This document shows, in pieces, positions 1-11,522 of a DNA stretch of 64,000 bases. The notes beneath the pieces are model-generated. The model had not been told where the DNA came from and ran no database searches. It saw nothing but the letters and a program-made list of their open reading frames with translations. How positions within the stretch are numbered: the stretch's first letter is position 1; every line of letters begins with the position of its first letter. The stretch is from Acinetobacter pollinis (GTDB lineage Bacteria; Pseudomonadota; Gammaproteobacteria; Pseudomonadales; Moraxellaceae), in assembly GCF_015627175.1 (NCBI RefSeq), contig NZ_VTDQ01000007.1:32484-96483 (forward strand). The letters run 5' to 3'. Position numbers and translations under genes: made by a program.

Positions 1-355
1 GATTACCCACAATAACCATACCACTATCTGCTACGGCACCAGCACTTAGAGTCTCATGCTTAGCAATACGTGTTGCCCAAAGACGTTTATTGCCTTGAAA
101 AGCTTCAACTGTATCTTTGTTCGGATCAATCAAAAATAAAGTTCCATTATCTACAGCAATTTGTAAACGTAGAGGATCATATTTATTGGTTGCAGAAACA
201 TGTTCAGAAAAAACCTGATGTAATGTTTTTGCTTGAACAAGCTTAGGAAGAGGATTAGGTTTAATTTTTTCTACTTTTGGTTTATTGCTTGAGCAACCCA
301 CAAGAGCGGCAGCAACAAGAGTCAGCACAAAAGGTATTTTAAATCTTTTATTCAT
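1..355 (-). CDS. bamB: Outer membrane assembly factor BamB (partial, N-terminal part)
   Basis: Only the first 118 codons are inside the window; the gene runs off the left edge. The product begins MNKRFK and has a lipoprotein signal with lipobox LVGC, so Cys21 would be lipidated. The next part resembles the first blades of the BamB/YfgL beta-propeller. BamB is an accessory lipoprotein of the BAM complex that inserts beta-barrel proteins into the outer membrane. Its ATG directly abuts the TAA of the upstream yfgM gene, with no gap, which points to translational coupling in the hisS-yfgM-bamB operon. The identification rests on the lipobox, the N-terminal sequence and the conserved neighbourhood; the propeller itself cannot be seen in full. 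Confidence 0.9.
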   Translation of the reverse strand, partial: MNKRFKIPFVLTLVAAALVGCSSNKPKVEKIKPNPLPKLVQAKTLHQVFSEHVSATNKYDPLRLQIAVDNGTLFLIDPNKDTVEAFQGNKRLWATRIAKHETLSAGAVADSGMVIVGN

Positions 356-1063
356 TTAAGAGTCATCCGCTTGTGTTTTCAAAATTGGACTTTCGATATC
401 TGGATCATCTACCAAAATGCCAACACTTTCCAGTTTAGTGCGTAAAATTTGAGGTTGCTGTTTATGTTCAACAGCTTCTTTCCATGCGCTTTGATAAGCA
501 GTACGTGCGTTATTTATATCATTTTTATAAACAAAAACATCGCCACGTGCTTCATCTACCGTCGACTTAAATGATGGCAACTTGATTAAATCAAGAGTTT
601 TTACTGCTTCATCATATTTGTTTTGGGCAATTTGTGCGTATGCAAGATGTAAATTGACCAACGCAATCAATCCTTCATCTGAAACCTTAGCGCTTTGTAC
701 TTTTTTCAATGCACGTTCAGCAGATGCATAATCACTACGGTCAGTATAAGCCTTAGCAATCACCAATTCTGCTTGTAATGCTTGTGCAGTATCTGGTCCA
801 TTATTCACAATTGCATCTGCAGAGGTAACAAGACCTATCATTGCATTTTTATCTGTCAATGAAGCAGATTGTGCTTGATCCATCAGTTGTTGTACGCGAG
901 CTGTTTCATTTTGCCCTGTTACAAGTTGCTTTTTCTGCCAATAGTTCCAGCCAAAAAACGCAATTAATGCAATGAGTACTCCACTAACAACTGCTGAACC
1001 ATATTTTTTTGTCAGTGATTTTAAATTGTCGAGTTGCTCTTCTTCTGTTAGTGCACTACTCAT
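356..1063 (-). CDS. yfgM: YfgM-type tetratricopeptide protein, ancillary SecYEG translocon subunit
   Basis: The 235-residue protein has a short cytosolic N-terminus, one membrane segment at about residues 24-42, and a periplasmic region of degenerate TPR helices from about 80 to 215. This is the architecture of E. coli YfgM, which partners with PpiD at the SecYEG translocon and helps hand secreted proteins to periplasmic chaperones. It sits between hisS and bamB, the standard gammaproteobacterial position. The start MSSALTEEEQ is in the usual place relative to the membrane segment. The function is inferred from family and synteny, since TPR sequences are weakly diagnostic. Confidence 0.88.
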   Translation of the reverse strand: MSSALTEEEQLDNLKSLTKKYGSAVVSGVLIALIAFFGWNYWQKKQLVTGQNETARVQQLMDQAQSASLTDKNAMIGLVTSADAIVNNGPDTAQALQAELVIAKAYTDRSDYASAERALKKVQSAKVSDEGLIALVNLHLAYAQIAQNKYDEAVKTLDLIKLPSFKSTVDEARGDVFVYKNDINNARTAYQSAWKEAVEHKQQPQILRTKLESVGILVDDPDIESPILKTQADDS

Positions 1064-1097
1064 CTGACGGTTCCTTCACTAAATTAGATAAGATAAA

Positions 1098-2387
1098 TTA
1101 AGAAAACTGTTTCAGAATAAACGAAGTAATTTCTGAAATTTCAATCTCTGTTTGTTCAGCATTTGCAAGTGTTTTAAAAGCTACATTTCCAGCTTCATAT
1201 TCACGCTCTCCTAGAATCATTGCAAATGTCGCACCAGATTGATCTGCTTTTTTCATTTGGCTTTTCATACTACCTTGAGAGCCTACTTTTAAGCGAATAG
1301 TTGAACCTACAGCCTCTAACTCATTTCTTAGTTTTTCTGCCAAAACAAGTGCCTTACCTTGATATTTTGGATCAGCCACTAAGAAGACTTCACAATCACG
1401 AACAGCTTTCACTTCTTCTACTTGCTCTAACAATAATAGAAGACGCTCCATACCCATTGCAAAACCAACAGCTGGTACAGATTGATTTGCCTTACCTTTA
1501 AGTTGTCCAACAAGGCCATCGTAACGACCACCTGCACATACTGTTCCTTGCGAACCTAGTGCTGTGGTTGTCCATTCAAAAACAGTCTTATTATAGTAGT
1601 CTAATCCACGTACAAGCTTTTGATTCACAACAAAAGAAATTCCTGCATCCGAGAGGTATTCTTTTAGTTGATTAAAATGCACCATACTTTCTTCTTGCAT
1701 AAAGTCATGCAATTTTGGTGCATTTTCTAAAATTTTCTGAGTTTTTTCATCTTTCGAATCTAAAATACGTAGAGGATTTGTGCTTAAACGACGTTTAGAG
1801 TCTTCATCAAGATCAGCTTGATGCTCTGTAAGAAACTCAACTAATGCATTACGATAAGCTGTACGCTCATCCATTTCACCCAAAGTATTCAACTCAAGTT
1901 GTACTTTATCTAGCACACCCATTTGTTTCCACAAACGCGCTGTCATGAGTATTAATTCTGCTTCAATGTCAGGTGTTGCAACACCAAATGTTTCCACACC
2001 AAACTGGTGAAATTGACGATAACGACCTTTTTGAGGCTTTTCATAACGAAACATTGGGCCGACATACCATACGCGAGGTGTCGCACCACGAAGTAAGTTA
2101 TGCTCAAGCATGGCACGAACACAGCCTGCTGTACCTTCAGGGCGTAGAGTCAACGATTCTGGTGGATTACCTTTGTCTAAAAAGGTATACATTTCCTTTT
2201 CAACAATATCTGTTGCATCACCAATTGCACGCTTAAATAACCCTGTTTGCTCGACAATTGGCAAACGAATTTGTTGGTAACCGTATGCATCCATTAATGA
2301 TGCTAAATGATGCTCCAAACGTCGCCATGCAGGCGTTTGTGTTGGAAGAATATCGTTAAAACCTTTAATTGCAACAATTGAACTCAT
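1098..2387 (-). CDS. hisS: Histidyl-tRNA synthetase
   Basis: This class II aminoacyl-tRNA synthetase charges tRNA-His with histidine. At 429 residues it has the usual length. Motif 2 lies in the RPEGTAG region and is preceded by the histidine-specific [10 protein letters not shown] stretch. The second histidine-binding motif shows as [14 protein letters not shown], and class II motif 3 as [13 protein letters not shown], followed by the C-terminal anticodon-binding domain (about 335-425). The ATG overlaps the stop of ispG by 4 bases (ATGA), so the two are probably translationally coupled. No oddities were seen. Confidence 0.97.
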   Translation of the reverse strand: MSSIVAIKGFNDILPTQTPAWRRLEHHLASLMDAYGYQQIRLPIVEQTGLFKRAIGDATDIVEKEMYTFLDKGNPPESLTLRPEGTAGCVRAMLEHNLLRGATPRVWYVGPMFRYEKPQKGRYRQFHQFGVETFGVATPDIEAELILMTARLWKQMGVLDKVQLELNTLGEMDERTAYRNALVEFLTEHQADLDEDSKRRLSTNPLRILDSKDEKTQKILENAPKLHDFMQEESMVHFNQLKEYLSDAGISFVVNQKLVRGLDYYNKTVFEWTTTALGSQGTVCAGGRYDGLVGQLKGKANQSVPAVGFAMGMERLLLLLEQVEEVKAVRDCEVFLVADPKYQGKALVLAEKLRNELEAVGSTIRLKVGSQGSMKSQMKKADQSGATFAMILGEREYEAGNVAFKTLANAEQTEIEISEITSFILKQFS

Positions 2388-3502
2388 GATGATGAACTAC
2401 GAATAATTTCTTTTGATTTTGCTTTTTCAAGCTCTTTAACACGTTGGCGAACCATCGTTTCGATTTCATCGACCAAATGGTTGGTATCGATGAGATGGCT
2501 TTTATCACCGTTACGATAAACAAGTGAACGCGGGCTTGCACCAACTACCCCAATATCTGCCTCTTTTGCTTCGCCTGGACCGTTTACTTTACAACCAATG
2601 ACCGACACATCCATAGGCGTACGAATATCTTCTAAACGTTCCTCAAGAGATTGCATGACCTTAATGACATTAAACTCCTGACGTGAACAACTTGGACACG
2701 CAATAAAGTTAATACCATTTGAACGTAAGCTGAGCGATTTTAAAATATCAAACCCGATTTTTATTTCTTCTTCTGGCTCTGCTGCCAAAGAAATACGCAT
2801 TGTGTCGCCAATACCATCAAGTAGCAATCCGCCTAGCGCAATGGCTGATTTGACAGTACCTGTACGGTAAATACCTGCTTCAGTCACACCTAAGTGCAGA
2901 GGATTATCAATCTGTTGTGAGAGAAGTCGATAGGCATCAAGGGTTAAAAATACATTTGATGCTTTTACGCTTACTTTAAACTCATGAAAGTTTAGACGAT
3001 CTAAAATATCTATATGACGTAAAGCAGATTCAAGTAAGGCTTCGCCTGTCGGTTCACCATATTTTTTTTGTAAGTCTTTTTCAAGTGAACCCGCATTTAC
3101 ACCTATACGCATAGAAATGCCATGATGTTTCGCAGCAGCAACAACTTCTCTAATTTTTTGTTCAGAACCAATATTTCCTGGATTAATTCTTAAACAATCC
3201 ACCCCGTAATCAGCAACCGCTAACGCAATCTTATAGTCAAAATGAATATCTGCAACCAGTGGTACATTCACTTGTTTTCGAATTTCACCAAAAGCACGAG
3301 CAGCTTCCATAGAAGGCACAGACACACGCATGATATCTGCACCAGCTTGTGCGCAACGCTGAATCTGTGCGACAGTTGCATCTACATCACATGTTTCAGT
3401 ATTGGTCATACTTTGAACACTAATCGGTGCATCACCACCAACATAGACGGAACCAACACGTATTTTTCGGGTTGGGCGACGCTTAATCGGGTTTACTATC
3501 AT
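2384..3502 (-). CDS. ispG: 4-hydroxy-3-methylbut-2-enyl diphosphate synthase (flavodoxin), GcpE
   Basis: IspG carries out the penultimate step of the MEP isoprenoid pathway, converting MEcPP to HMBPP with a [4Fe-4S] cluster. The 372-residue protein has the TIM-barrel N-terminal domain and the cluster ligands Cys269 and Cys272 (CPSC) and Cys304 (GCKVNGPGE). The C-terminus ends in a Lys/Ser-rich tail. It lies between rodZ and hisS and overlaps hisS by 4 bases. The start [10 protein letters not shown] is consistent with family N-termini. Confidence 0.97.
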   Translation of the reverse strand: MIVNPIKRRPTRKIRVGSVYVGGDAPISVQSMTNTETCDVDATVAQIQRCAQAGADIMRVSVPSMEAARAFGEIRKQVNVPLVADIHFDYKIALAVADYGVDCLRINPGNIGSEQKIREVVAAAKHHGISMRIGVNAGSLEKDLQKKYGEPTGEALLESALRHIDILDRLNFHEFKVSVKASNVFLTLDAYRLLSQQIDNPLHLGVTEAGIYRTGTVKSAIALGGLLLDGIGDTMRISLAAEPEEEIKIGFDILKSLSLRSNGINFIACPSCSRQEFNVIKVMQSLEERLEDIRTPMDVSVIGCKVNGPGEAKEADIGVVGASPRSLVYRNGDKSHLIDTNHLVDEIETMVRQRVKELEKAKSKEIIRSSSS

Positions 3503-3524
3503 TATTACTGCTCAACTTTGTCTT

Positions 3525-4310
3525 TTAACGTGATAAACGGAAATCTGCTTTACCATTTACCGTATATGGAGACAATGAAATAGGTTCACCATTTAATTTT
3601 AATGACACTGCATCAGCATCGTTCAAACGAATTTGAAATGGTGTCTGTCCTGTCAAATTTAAACTTTCAGCTTGACGACCAGTCGCCAATACTTTTCCTG
3701 TCGAATCGACAATATTTAAAGATGTTGGACGAGAAATATGAAGTTCTAAACGATCGCCAGATATAGCTCCGCCTTGATCGACTGAAATCACTTGTACGTT
3801 AGATTGTGCATTTGCAGGTTGCGCTTGTTTCTTCTTTGCCATCCAATTTTGAATACCAGCAATAATTAACCATGCCACCAATAACACAACAACAAGTATG
3901 ACAACACGCTTTAACCATTTACGACTTCTTTCTTTATTAGAACCAGAAAGTTTCCCCATAATTTTTATTGGAGAGTCTTTTAACCCATGGTGTGCTTGCA
4001 GCCCCGTATCATTTTGATAAATTTCATCAAATCTTTGAATAATTGTCGAAGCATCTACATCTAAATGTTTGGCATAACTACGATAATATCCTTTAATAAA
4101 GGCAGGCTCAGGCAATGATTTATAATCATCTTTCTCTAAAGCTTCAATCGTACGCAATGGAATATTAAGCGCTTGCGCAATAGAAGATAAGTCATACTTT
4201 TTATTTAGGCGAACATGGCGTAAGTATTCACCAGGACGTTGGACATTACCTAATGTATTCGGAGTCGACTGCTTACCTGCCGATTGTTGTGAATTTGGAT
4301 TTACTTCCAT
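3525..4310 (-). CDS. rodZ: RodZ-like protein: cytosolic helix-turn-helix, one membrane span, periplasmic DUF4115 domain
   Basis: The 261-residue bitopic protein has a Cro/C1-type HTH at about residues 28-92, a basic stretch (KERSRKWLKR) just before a single membrane helix at about 135-155, and a periplasmic beta-rich C-terminal domain (about 185-258). RodZ links MreB filaments to the elongasome and supports rod or coccobacillary shape. In Acinetobacter-type genomes it lies between pilF and ispG, as here. Its start lies inside the 3' end of pilF (10-base overlap). The HTH is thought to bind MreB, not DNA, in this family. Confidence 0.9.
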   Translation of the reverse strand: MEVNPNSQQSAGKQSTPNTLGNVQRPGEYLRHVRLNKKYDLSSIAQALNIPLRTIEALEKDDYKSLPEPAFIKGYYRSYAKHLDVDASTIIQRFDEIYQNDTGLQAHHGLKDSPIKIMGKLSGSNKERSRKWLKRVVILVVVLLVAWLIIAGIQNWMAKKKQAQPANAQSNVQVISVDQGGAISGDRLELHISRPTSLNIVDSTGKVLATGRQAESLNLTGQTPFQIRLNDADAVSLKLNGEPISLSPYTVNGKADFRLSR

Positions 4311-5098
4311 ACCGCCTCAGTACTGTACTGTAATTTCAAATAACGCTGATATTCTTGGCTATCAGGATATAATGCGCGCAACTGATTCACCAAGATCTGC
4401 ATACTCATATTATCACCATTCGCACGCGCAATGCGAATTCCAACCCAAAGTGCTTGAGCACTTTGATTTTTGCTACCAACAATGCGTACATAGCCCTCAT
4501 AAAAATCTGAAGCCGTATTATATTGTTGGCGCTGATACATAATTTCTGCCAATTCTACCAAAGCAACAGGCGAACTCTGATCAGCTCTTAGTGCACTCAT
4601 GAAAGCCTGCTCAGCAGCAGTTGTATTCCCCAAACGCAAATAGGTTTGTCCAAGATTTTCTAAGGCCATGGCTCTTTGATCATAACCTAATGTAGAGCCC
4701 GCAATTTGTAATTGCTTCTCTGCCTCATTATAGCGACCCAATTGGTAAAGATAACGACCATAGTTATTACGAATTTGCGCATCTGTTGAATTTAAAGAAA
4801 TTGCTCTTTTAAAGTAACGATCTGCTTTTTCAAGGTTACTTGGACTACCTTCTTGTTGTAATAACACACCCATCATCATATTTGCAGTTGCATCACGGTC
4901 ATCTTTTTGTAATGCCTCATCTAAAGACCGTTTTGCTGCATCCAAATCGCCAGAACGAATATACTCTGCTGCAATTTGTGTTCTTACTTCAGCAGATTTT
5001 TTAGGATCTTGCTTCAAATTGCTTTGGGTGGTCTGGCACCCCTGTAAGGTTAAACTTAAAATTAGCCCCACAACTGCATATGATGATATTTTTTTCAC
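4301..5098 (-). CDS. pilF: Type IV pilus biogenesis/stability lipoprotein PilF (PilW)
   Basis: The 265-residue TPR lipoprotein has a signal sequence ending in LTLQGC (Cys21 lipidated) and about six TPR units between residues 37 and 245. PilF is the pilotin needed for outer membrane insertion and oligomerisation of the PilQ secretin of type IV pili, which in Acinetobacter also serve natural transformation. The start codon is GTG, supported by the lipoprotein signal and by a GAGG ribosome site about 8 bases upstream. The gene follows rlmN by 20 bases and overlaps rodZ. Confidence 0.9.
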   Translation of the reverse strand: MKKISSYAVVGLILSLTLQGCQTTQSNLKQDPKKSAEVRTQIAAEYIRSGDLDAAKRSLDEALQKDDRDATANMMMGVLLQQEGSPSNLEKADRYFKRAISLNSTDAQIRNNYGRYLYQLGRYNEAEKQLQIAGSTLGYDQRAMALENLGQTYLRLGNTTAAEQAFMSALRADQSSPVALVELAEIMYQRQQYNTASDFYEGYVRIVGSKNQSAQALWVGIRIARANGDNMSMQILVNQLRALYPDSQEYQRYLKLQYSTEAVWK

Positions 5099-5118
5099 GC
5101 ACTTGCCTCTACATTATT

Positions 5119-6348
5119 TTATCCTTGAGATCGAATAATTTCGCCTTGCTGTGCAATTTTCTTTTTCCATTGCTCTGCACGACGCGTTCGATCCGCGACC
5201 TGTCCAACGAGTTGCCCACATGCTGCGTCAATATCATCACCACGCGTTTGACGAATTGTACATACAAAACCAGCATCAGATAAAGCCTTTTGAAAAGCAA
5301 TAATTCTATTTCTGCTAGAACGCCCATAAGGTGCATGAGGGAACGGGTTAAACGGAATTAAATTTATTTTACTTGGTAAATCTTTCAATAATTGTATAAG
5401 TTGTTGTGCATGTTCAGCGTGATCGTTTACACCATCTAGCATGACATACTCGATTGTGACGTGTTTACGTGCACTTTCGTTACCATCTTTGCGAATATAA
5501 CGCTGTGCAGCGCCAATAAGTTGCGCTAAAGGATACTTTTTATTAATAGGCACAAGCTCGTTACGCAAAGCATCGTTAGGTGCATGCAACGAAATAGCCA
5601 ATGCAACATCAAGTTCCTCTGACAGTTTATCCATCATGGGTACAACACCCGAGGTAGACAAAGTTACACGGCGTTTAGACATCCCATAAGCAAAATCATC
5701 CAACATAAGAGACATTGCTTTAACCACAGGTTTGAAATTTAATAATGGCTCACCCATACCCATCATCACAACATTCGTTACAGAACGTGTACGATCAGCA
5801 AGTGCTACATCTTCCATATAAGACTGATTTGCAACCCAAAGTTGTCCAATAATTTCATCTGGTGTTAAATCGCGCTGGAAACCTTGCTTCCCTGTAGAAC
5901 AAAAAGAACAGTCAAGGGCGCAACCCACTTGTGAAGAAATACATAATGTTTTTCTTGCCCCAGTTTTATCATCGGCTGGAATAAGCACAGTTTCTACCAG
6001 TGAACCCGCCCCGTCTCCCACGCGGAAAACCCATTTACGGGTACCATCTTTAGAATAGTTTCTGTGTACAACCTCAGGGGCTTTAATTTCACTAATACGT
6101 TCTAATTTTTCACGCAGTTTCCCAGAAATATTTGTCATTTCTGCAAAATCAGTTACAAAATACTGGTGAATCCATTTCATGACCTGCCCAGCACGAAACT
6201 TTTTCTCGCCTAGACTTTCAAAAAACGTCTCTAATTCTGCCCTCGACATACCCATGAGATTAACTTTTGGGGTTGTATTCTCAGGCTGAGATGTGGCGTT
6301 ATGGTGTTCACCCGTAACAGACGATGAACTAACTGCTTCATGAGCCAT
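5119..6348 (-). CDS. rlmN: Dual-specificity 23S rRNA/tRNA adenine-C2 methyltransferase RlmN
   Basis: RlmN is a radical SAM enzyme that makes m2A2503 in 23S rRNA and m2A37 in some tRNAs. The radical-SAM triad CxxxCxxC is Cys143, Cys147 and Cys150, and the C-terminal mechanistic cysteine is Cys377 in ACGQL. At 409 residues it is slightly longer than E. coli RlmN because of a low-complexity Ser/Thr/His N-terminus (residues 1-28). It heads the pilF-rodZ-ispG-hisS-yfgM-bamB gene string. Confidence 0.97.
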   Translation of the reverse strand: MAHEAVSSSSVTGEHHNATSQPENTTPKVNLMGMSRAELETFFESLGEKKFRAGQVMKWIHQYFVTDFAEMTNISGKLREKLERISEIKAPEVVHRNYSKDGTRKWVFRVGDGAGSLVETVLIPADDKTGARKTLCISSQVGCALDCSFCSTGKQGFQRDLTPDEIIGQLWVANQSYMEDVALADRTRSVTNVVMMGMGEPLLNFKPVVKAMSLMLDDFAYGMSKRRVTLSTSGVVPMMDKLSEELDVALAISLHAPNDALRNELVPINKKYPLAQLIGAAQRYIRKDGNESARKHVTIEYVMLDGVNDHAEHAQQLIQLLKDLPSKINLIPFNPFPHAPYGRSSRNRIIAFQKALSDAGFVCTIRQTRGDDIDAACGQLVGQVADRTRRAEQWKKKIAQQGEIIRSQG

Positions 6349-6415
6349 GTATATTACCTAAATAATGTCGAAAGAGAAAAAAAGAGAATGCTTTTCAAGC
6401 AAAAATGTAAAGCAT

Positions 6416-6452
6416 AAAAAACCAGATAAGCATTATAACACTTATCTGGTTT
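6416..6452 (-). terminator. Intrinsic terminator of ndk
   Basis: A perfect hairpin with stem AACCAGATAAG and its complement, about a 10-base loop, is followed on the minus strand by five U residues. It lies 16 bases after the ndk stop. It is nearly symmetrical. Confidence 0.9.
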
Positions 6453-6467
6453 GAAGTGGCCGACGAA

Positions 6468-6899
6468 TTAACGTGTACGTGGGCACACTTCTGTTTGTGC
6501 GAAGAAGTAAGAAACTTCACGCGCAGCAGATTCTACAGAGTCAGAACCGTGAGCAGCATTTTCATCGATGCTTACAGCAAAATCTGCACGAATTGTACCT
6601 TCAGCAGCTTCTTTAGGGTTTGTTGCACCTAAGATATCACGGTGAGCTAATACAGCATTTTCACCTTCAAGAACAGATACTACAACAGGACCAGAAGTCA
6701 TAAATGCAACTAGATCGCCAAAGAAACCGCGCTCTTTGTGCTCAGCATAGAAACCTTCAGCTTCAGCTTTAGACAAATGCTTCATTTTTGTTGCAACAAC
6801 TTTAAGACCAGCTTTTTCAAAACGTGCAAAAATATCACCGATGTGGTTTTTTGCAACTGCGTCAGGTTTTACGATTGATAACGTACGTTCAATTGCCAT
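6468..6899 (-). CDS. ndk: Nucleoside diphosphate kinase
   Basis: Ndk transfers the gamma phosphate of ATP to other nucleoside diphosphates through a phospho-histidine intermediate. The 143-residue protein carries the active-site motif NAAHGSDS with His117 at the canonical position. I start it at MAIERTLS. An upstream in-frame codon would add six residues, but the ribosome site AGGAGCC sits 7 bases before the chosen ATG. A promoter precedes it (6939-6967) and a terminator follows, so it appears monocistronic. Confidence 0.97.
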   Translation of the reverse strand: MAIERTLSIVKPDAVAKNHIGDIFARFEKAGLKVVATKMKHLSKAEAEGFYAEHKERGFFGDLVAFMTSGPVVVSVLEGENAVLAHRDILGATNPKEAAEGTIRADFAVSIDENAAHGSDSVESAAREVSYFFAQTEVCPRTR

Positions 6900-6938
6900 G
6901 ATTGGCTCCTTAAACAAGAGGTGAAAAAAATTTTCCGC

Positions 6939-6967
6939 ATTATAGCGGTGTCAGCCGAAATAATCAG
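6939..6967 (-). promoter_or_regulatory. Candidate sigma-70 promoter of ndk
   Basis: The -10 hexamer is a perfect TATAAT (6939-6944 on the minus strand) and lies 17 bases from a weak -35, CTGATT (6962-6967). It is placed about 40 bases upstream of the ndk ATG. It was identified by eye. Confidence 0.6.
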
Positions 6968-7004
6968 CTTTGAATCTATAAAAGTCTAGTTTTTTATGTG
7001 TTTT

Positions 7005-7205
7005 TTAGTCTGCTTCATCAATCCAAGCCATTTGAATCGCTTCAAGTAAGCCCTCTGTAGATTTATTGGGATCATCACCAAACTCAGGCAAAGCACAAAT
7101 CCATGCATGTAAATCTGTAAATCTTACCCACTGCGGGTCTACCTCTGGATGTGCTTCTGAAAGCTCAATTGCAATATCAATAGTATCTGTCCAACGTAAA
7201 GCCAT
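7005..7205 (-). CDS. iscX: IscX (YfhJ) iron-sulfur cluster assembly accessory protein
   Basis: This 66-residue acidic protein matches the IscX family in length and motifs: an N-terminal W-T-D-T, the FTDLHAWICAL helix, and a C-terminal Trp-Ile-Asp-Glu. IscX binds IscS and iron and modulates cluster assembly. Here it stands away from an isc operon, next to ndk. The start MALRW is well placed. Confidence 0.9.
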   Translation of the reverse strand: MALRWTDTIDIAIELSEAHPEVDPQWVRFTDLHAWICALPEFGDDPNKSTEGLLEAIQMAWIDEAD

Positions 7206-7285
7206 AACTACTTCCTAGATTCAAAAATTTAAACTTAAGCTACTTTAACAAAAAAATCAGACGGAATTCATGATCACTTATTTTT

Positions 7286-7834
7286 CTATAACAAAATATT
7301 TAAATGAAACGACAAGTGAATAACTGCTATAGCTAAGACTGTACCTAAAATTGCACCTACCAAAACATCACTCGGATAATGTAACCCCAACACCATGCGC
7401 GATAATGCAACACACAAAGTAAATGGCATCATAAAGAATAACAAAATAGGCTGAATATACCCCAAGACAATGGTCGATAAAACTGCATGTAAGGTATGAC
7501 CCGATGGAAAACTAAAATGGTCTAAGGGCCGTTCTCCCAATACAATGACCTGATGCACTTGGTAAGGTCTAGGCCGTGTCGTTTTGTGCTTAAGTAGTTT
7601 ATATAAAAGCGTTGCGCAACTACTTGCTACCATTAAATAAAGTATTTGGAATAAATAACTGGTTGATTGCATATACCAAACAAGAAACATCATGGCATAC
7701 CAAAAACCTCCATCTCCCAAGCGGCTTATCACTTTAAAAAATTTTGCCACAGCCTTGACCTGAGAAAATTGATTTAAATAAATACAACCTTTTAAATCAA
7801 GCGCGAGCATTCTTATTTTTAGATCTTGTAACAT
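7286..7834 (-). CDS. PAP2-family membrane phosphatase
   Basis: The 182-residue integral membrane protein carries the three PAP2 signatures: K-x-x-x-RPRP around KHKTTRPRP, the FPSGHT motif with its catalytic His, and SRxxxGLHYPSD with the second catalytic His. About five hydrophobic segments are visible. Such enzymes dephosphorylate undecaprenyl diphosphate or phosphatidic/phosphatidylglycerol phosphate, and the substrate cannot be told from sequence. I start at the ATG at 7834, with a GGGGG ribosome-site-like stretch 8-9 bases upstream. A TTG further upstream would add five residues. Confidence 0.88.
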   Translation of the reverse strand: MLQDLKIRMLALDLKGCIYLNQFSQVKAVAKFFKVISRLGDGGFWYAMMFLVWYMQSTSYLFQILYLMVASSCATLLYKLLKHKTTRPRPYQVHQVIVLGERPLDHFSFPSGHTLHAVLSTIVLGYIQPILLFFMMPFTLCVALSRMVLGLHYPSDVLVGAILGTVLAIAVIHLSFHLNILL

Positions 7835-7938
7835 CACGATTGCCCCCAAACCATTTTTCTAATTTCAAGCGATCAATATTATTAATTATTTTCACCACTC
7901 AACTTATCGTTAAAGCATGACACCATTATGAATACCAT

Positions 7939-7972
7939 AAAAAAAGCCCCACGGTAAAGTAAGGCTTTTTTT
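7939..7972 (-). terminator. Intrinsic terminator of the ilvI-ilvH-ilvC operon
   Basis: The hairpin GCCTTAC-UUUACC-GTGGGGC (two G-U pairs) is flanked by A and T runs and followed by seven U on the minus strand. It starts about 15 bases after the ilvC stop. The flanking A/T runs extend the stem and would allow termination in either direction. Confidence 0.88.
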
Positions 7973-7986
7973 ATTCAAAAGATAAA

Positions 7987-9006
<1,020 letters not shown>

Positions 9007-9037
9007 TTATCTCCAGTAAAAATCTTTCTTAATTTAA

Positions 9038-9529
9038 TTAAATACTTAAAACTTTTTCGCCACGTGCAATTCCAGATACACCAGAACGCACTACTTCTAA
9101 AATTGTATTTTCGGCCAAAGCATCCATGAAACCATCAAGTTTTTCGGCTGTACCTACAATTTGTACGGTGTAGGTTGTTGGAGTCACGTCAATAATACTG
9201 GCACGGAAAATATCTGCTGTTCGCTTGATTTCATCACGTGCAATACCCGATGCCTTTACCTTAATGAGCATAAGTTCACGTTCAATATGTGCACTTTCAC
9301 TTAATGCCACAACTTTGACCACTTCAATCAGTTTATTCAACTGCTTTGTAATCTGCTCAATTTTATGATCATCGCCATAAGTGGTCAGCGTAAGACGTGA
9401 TAATGTTTCATCTTCAGTCGGTGCAACGTTTAACGTTTCAATGTTATATCCACGTTGACTAAATAAACCAACCAAACGAGAAAGTGCGCCCGACTCATTT
9501 TCAATTAAAACAGAAATAATATGTCTCAT
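9038..9529 (-). CDS. ilvH: Acetolactate synthase small (regulatory) subunit
   Basis: The 163-residue protein has an N-terminal ACT domain ([23 protein letters not shown]) and the C-terminal ALS regulatory domain. It binds IlvI and confers valine feedback inhibition. Its ATG overlaps the ilvI stop by 4 bases, so translation is likely coupled. Length and motifs are typical. Confidence 0.97.
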   Translation of the reverse strand: MRHIISVLIENESGALSRLVGLFSQRGYNIETLNVAPTEDETLSRLTLTTYGDDHKIEQITKQLNKLIEVVKVVALSESAHIERELMLIKVKASGIARDEIKRTADIFRASIIDVTPTTYTVQIVGTAEKLDGFMDALAENTILEVVRSGVSGIARGEKVLSI

Positions 9530-11253
9530 GACGTACGCTCTCCCTTAGCCAGCCACATATCTTTCATTGCTTGACCTGGAATTTGCATTGGATATACATG
9601 CTCAGAGTGTTCTACCATGACATTAATAAACACACACTTATCATTAATAGCCATTGCTTCTGCTAGTTTTTCTTCAAGCTCATCTGCATGATTAATCGTA
9701 ATTGCAACATGACCATATGCTTCCATGAGTTTAGGAAAATCTGGTAACGATTCAACATATGATTGCGAATGACGACCTTCGTAATTCATGTCTTGCCACT
9801 GACGAACCATACCCAATGAGCCGTTATTCAAGCATAAGATTTTTACATTTAAGCCATATTGCTTACATGTAGATAGCTCTTGAATACACATTTGAATTGA
9901 GCCATCACCTGTTACACAAACCACTTGCTGATCTGGATGCGCAAGTTTAGCACCCATTGCATAAGGTAAACCTACACCCATAGTCCCCAAACCGCCAGAG
10001 TTTACCCATTGACGTGGACGCTTGTATTTGTAATACATCGCACTAAACATTTGATGTTGCCCAACATCAGAAGTAATGATGGCATCGCCATGAGTGACTT
10101 TATATAAAGCTTCAATCGCTTGCTGTGGCTTAATCAAATTATTGACAGCAGGTGTATATTTTAAACCATGGTGGTCACGCCACTCATTAATTTGCTTCCA
10201 CCAATCAGAAATAACATCTGCATTTGGCTTCGATACATCTAACTGCTTTAACTGCGCAAGCATTTCTTGTAATACAGGCTCAACAGCGCCAACAATAGGA
10301 ACATGTGCCAAAATTGTTTTTGAAATCGATGCAGGATCAATATCAATATGAATAATTTTTGCATTTGGACAGAATCTTGCAGGGCTATTCGTTACACGGT
10401 CATCGAAGCGTGCGCCTATTGCAAAAATAACATCTGCATTATGCATTGCCATATTGGCTTCATATGTTCCATGCATTCCTAGCATTCCTAGGAATTGATC
10501 GTCTGTACCATCAAAACCACCCAACCCCATTAATGTACTGGTTACAGGATAGTTTAAAAGGTGTGCAATTTCGGTCAATAATTCAGAGCCATTGCCTTGT
10601 ACCAAACCACCACCTGTATAAATTACAGGGCGTTTGGCACTAATTAACTCATCTACAGCCTTACGAATTTGTCCAGCATGACCACGACTCGGTGGCTGAT
10701 AAGAGCGCATTTTCACCTTGTCAGGATATTCATAGGCAAACTTATCTACTGGATTCGTTGCGTCTTTTGGAATATCAATAACAACAGGGCCCGGGCGTCC
10801 ACTTGAGGCAATGTAAAATGCTTTTTTAATAATTTCAGGAATTTCACTTGCATGACGCACTTGAAAACTATGTTTTACAATTGGTCTAGACACACCCACC
10901 ATATCTGTCTCTTGGAAAGCATCTTCACCAATAAGATGTGACGCCACTTGTCCAGATAGGACCACCATTGGAATAGAATCCATATATGCAGTTGCAATTG
11001 GTGTAACTGTATTTGTTGCACCAGGTCCAGACGTAACAAGCACTACACCTGTTTTTCCTGTAACACGAGCATAGGCATCTGCCATATGGCCTGCTGCTTG
11101 CTCATGACGGACCAAGTAATGCTGAATTTTATCTTGTCTAAAAAGTGCATCATAGATATGCAGTACGGCACCGCCTGGGTAACCAAAAACCTGCTCAACA
11201 CCCTCGTCCGCAAGCGCGCGAACGAGCATTTCACCACCAGAAAGAAGTTCCAA
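9526..11253 (-). CDS. ilvI: Acetolactate synthase large (catalytic) subunit
   Basis: This ThDP-dependent enzyme condenses pyruvate with pyruvate or 2-oxobutyrate, the first common step of branched-chain amino acid synthesis. The 575-residue protein has the catalytic Glu region ([14 protein letters not shown]), an FAD-binding middle domain and the ThDP motif GDGSIQM...[11 protein letters not shown]. The start is TTG, supported by an AGGGTGA ribosome site 6 bases upstream and by the family N-terminus [15 protein letters not shown] rare start codon in the first gene of a feedback-regulated operon may set expression level. A long leader lies upstream. Confidence 0.97.
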   Translation of the reverse strand: MELLSGGEMLVRALADEGVEQVFGYPGGAVLHIYDALFRQDKIQHYLVRHEQAAGHMADAYARVTGKTGVVLVTSGPGATNTVTPIATAYMDSIPMVVLSGQVASHLIGEDAFQETDMVGVSRPIVKHSFQVRHASEIPEIIKKAFYIASSGRPGPVVIDIPKDATNPVDKFAYEYPDKVKMRSYQPPSRGHAGQIRKAVDELISAKRPVIYTGGGLVQGNGSELLTEIAHLLNYPVTSTLMGLGGFDGTDDQFLGMLGMHGTYEANMAMHNADVIFAIGARFDDRVTNSPARFCPNAKIIHIDIDPASISKTILAHVPIVGAVEPVLQEMLAQLKQLDVSKPNADVISDWWKQINEWRDHHGLKYTPAVNNLIKPQQAIEALYKVTHGDAIITSDVGQHQMFSAMYYKYKRPRQWVNSGGLGTMGVGLPYAMGAKLAHPDQQVVCVTGDGSIQMCIQELSTCKQYGLNVKILCLNNGSLGMVRQWQDMNYEGRHSQSYVESLPDFPKLMEAYGHVAITINHADELEEKLAEAMAINDKCVFINVMVEHSEHVYPMQIPGQAMKDMWLAKGERTS

Positions 11254-11377
11254 CGTGATTCACCCTATTGTTTTTCGTACCATATGGGAGACATATAGCA
11301 CTTTTAATTTTTACACTCACTGTGCTTCTTTATAACACAGCTTTAACGATTAATCTTGCAATAGGAGAAAAGAAGAT

Positions 11378-11473
11378 TCAATGTGGTTTTTTACACACGA
11401 AACCTGACAAAACATGCTGGGATAAACATCGTTTTTTTCTAAACATAACAACTCGGCTAGAGCGCATGCCCAT
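11378..11473 (-). CDS. Possible 31-codon leader peptide upstream of ilvI
   Basis: An ATG-started frame of 31 codons lies between the candidate ilvI promoter and the ilvI start. The predicted peptide is basic, begins MGMRSSRVVMFRKK and contains scattered Val and Leu residues, including a Val-Val pair. It has no strong ribosome site. It could be a leader peptide sensing branched-chain aminoacyl-tRNA, but there is no long run of Ile, Val or Leu codons and no clear terminator, so this is only a candidate. It may equally be a chance frame. Confidence 0.2.
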   Translation of the reverse strand: MGMRSSRVVMFRKKRCLSQHVLSGFVCKKPH

Positions 11474-11522
11474 TGCTACTACTTTATTTGAAGGGTGGTC
11501 AAATGAAGTAGATATATTGAGC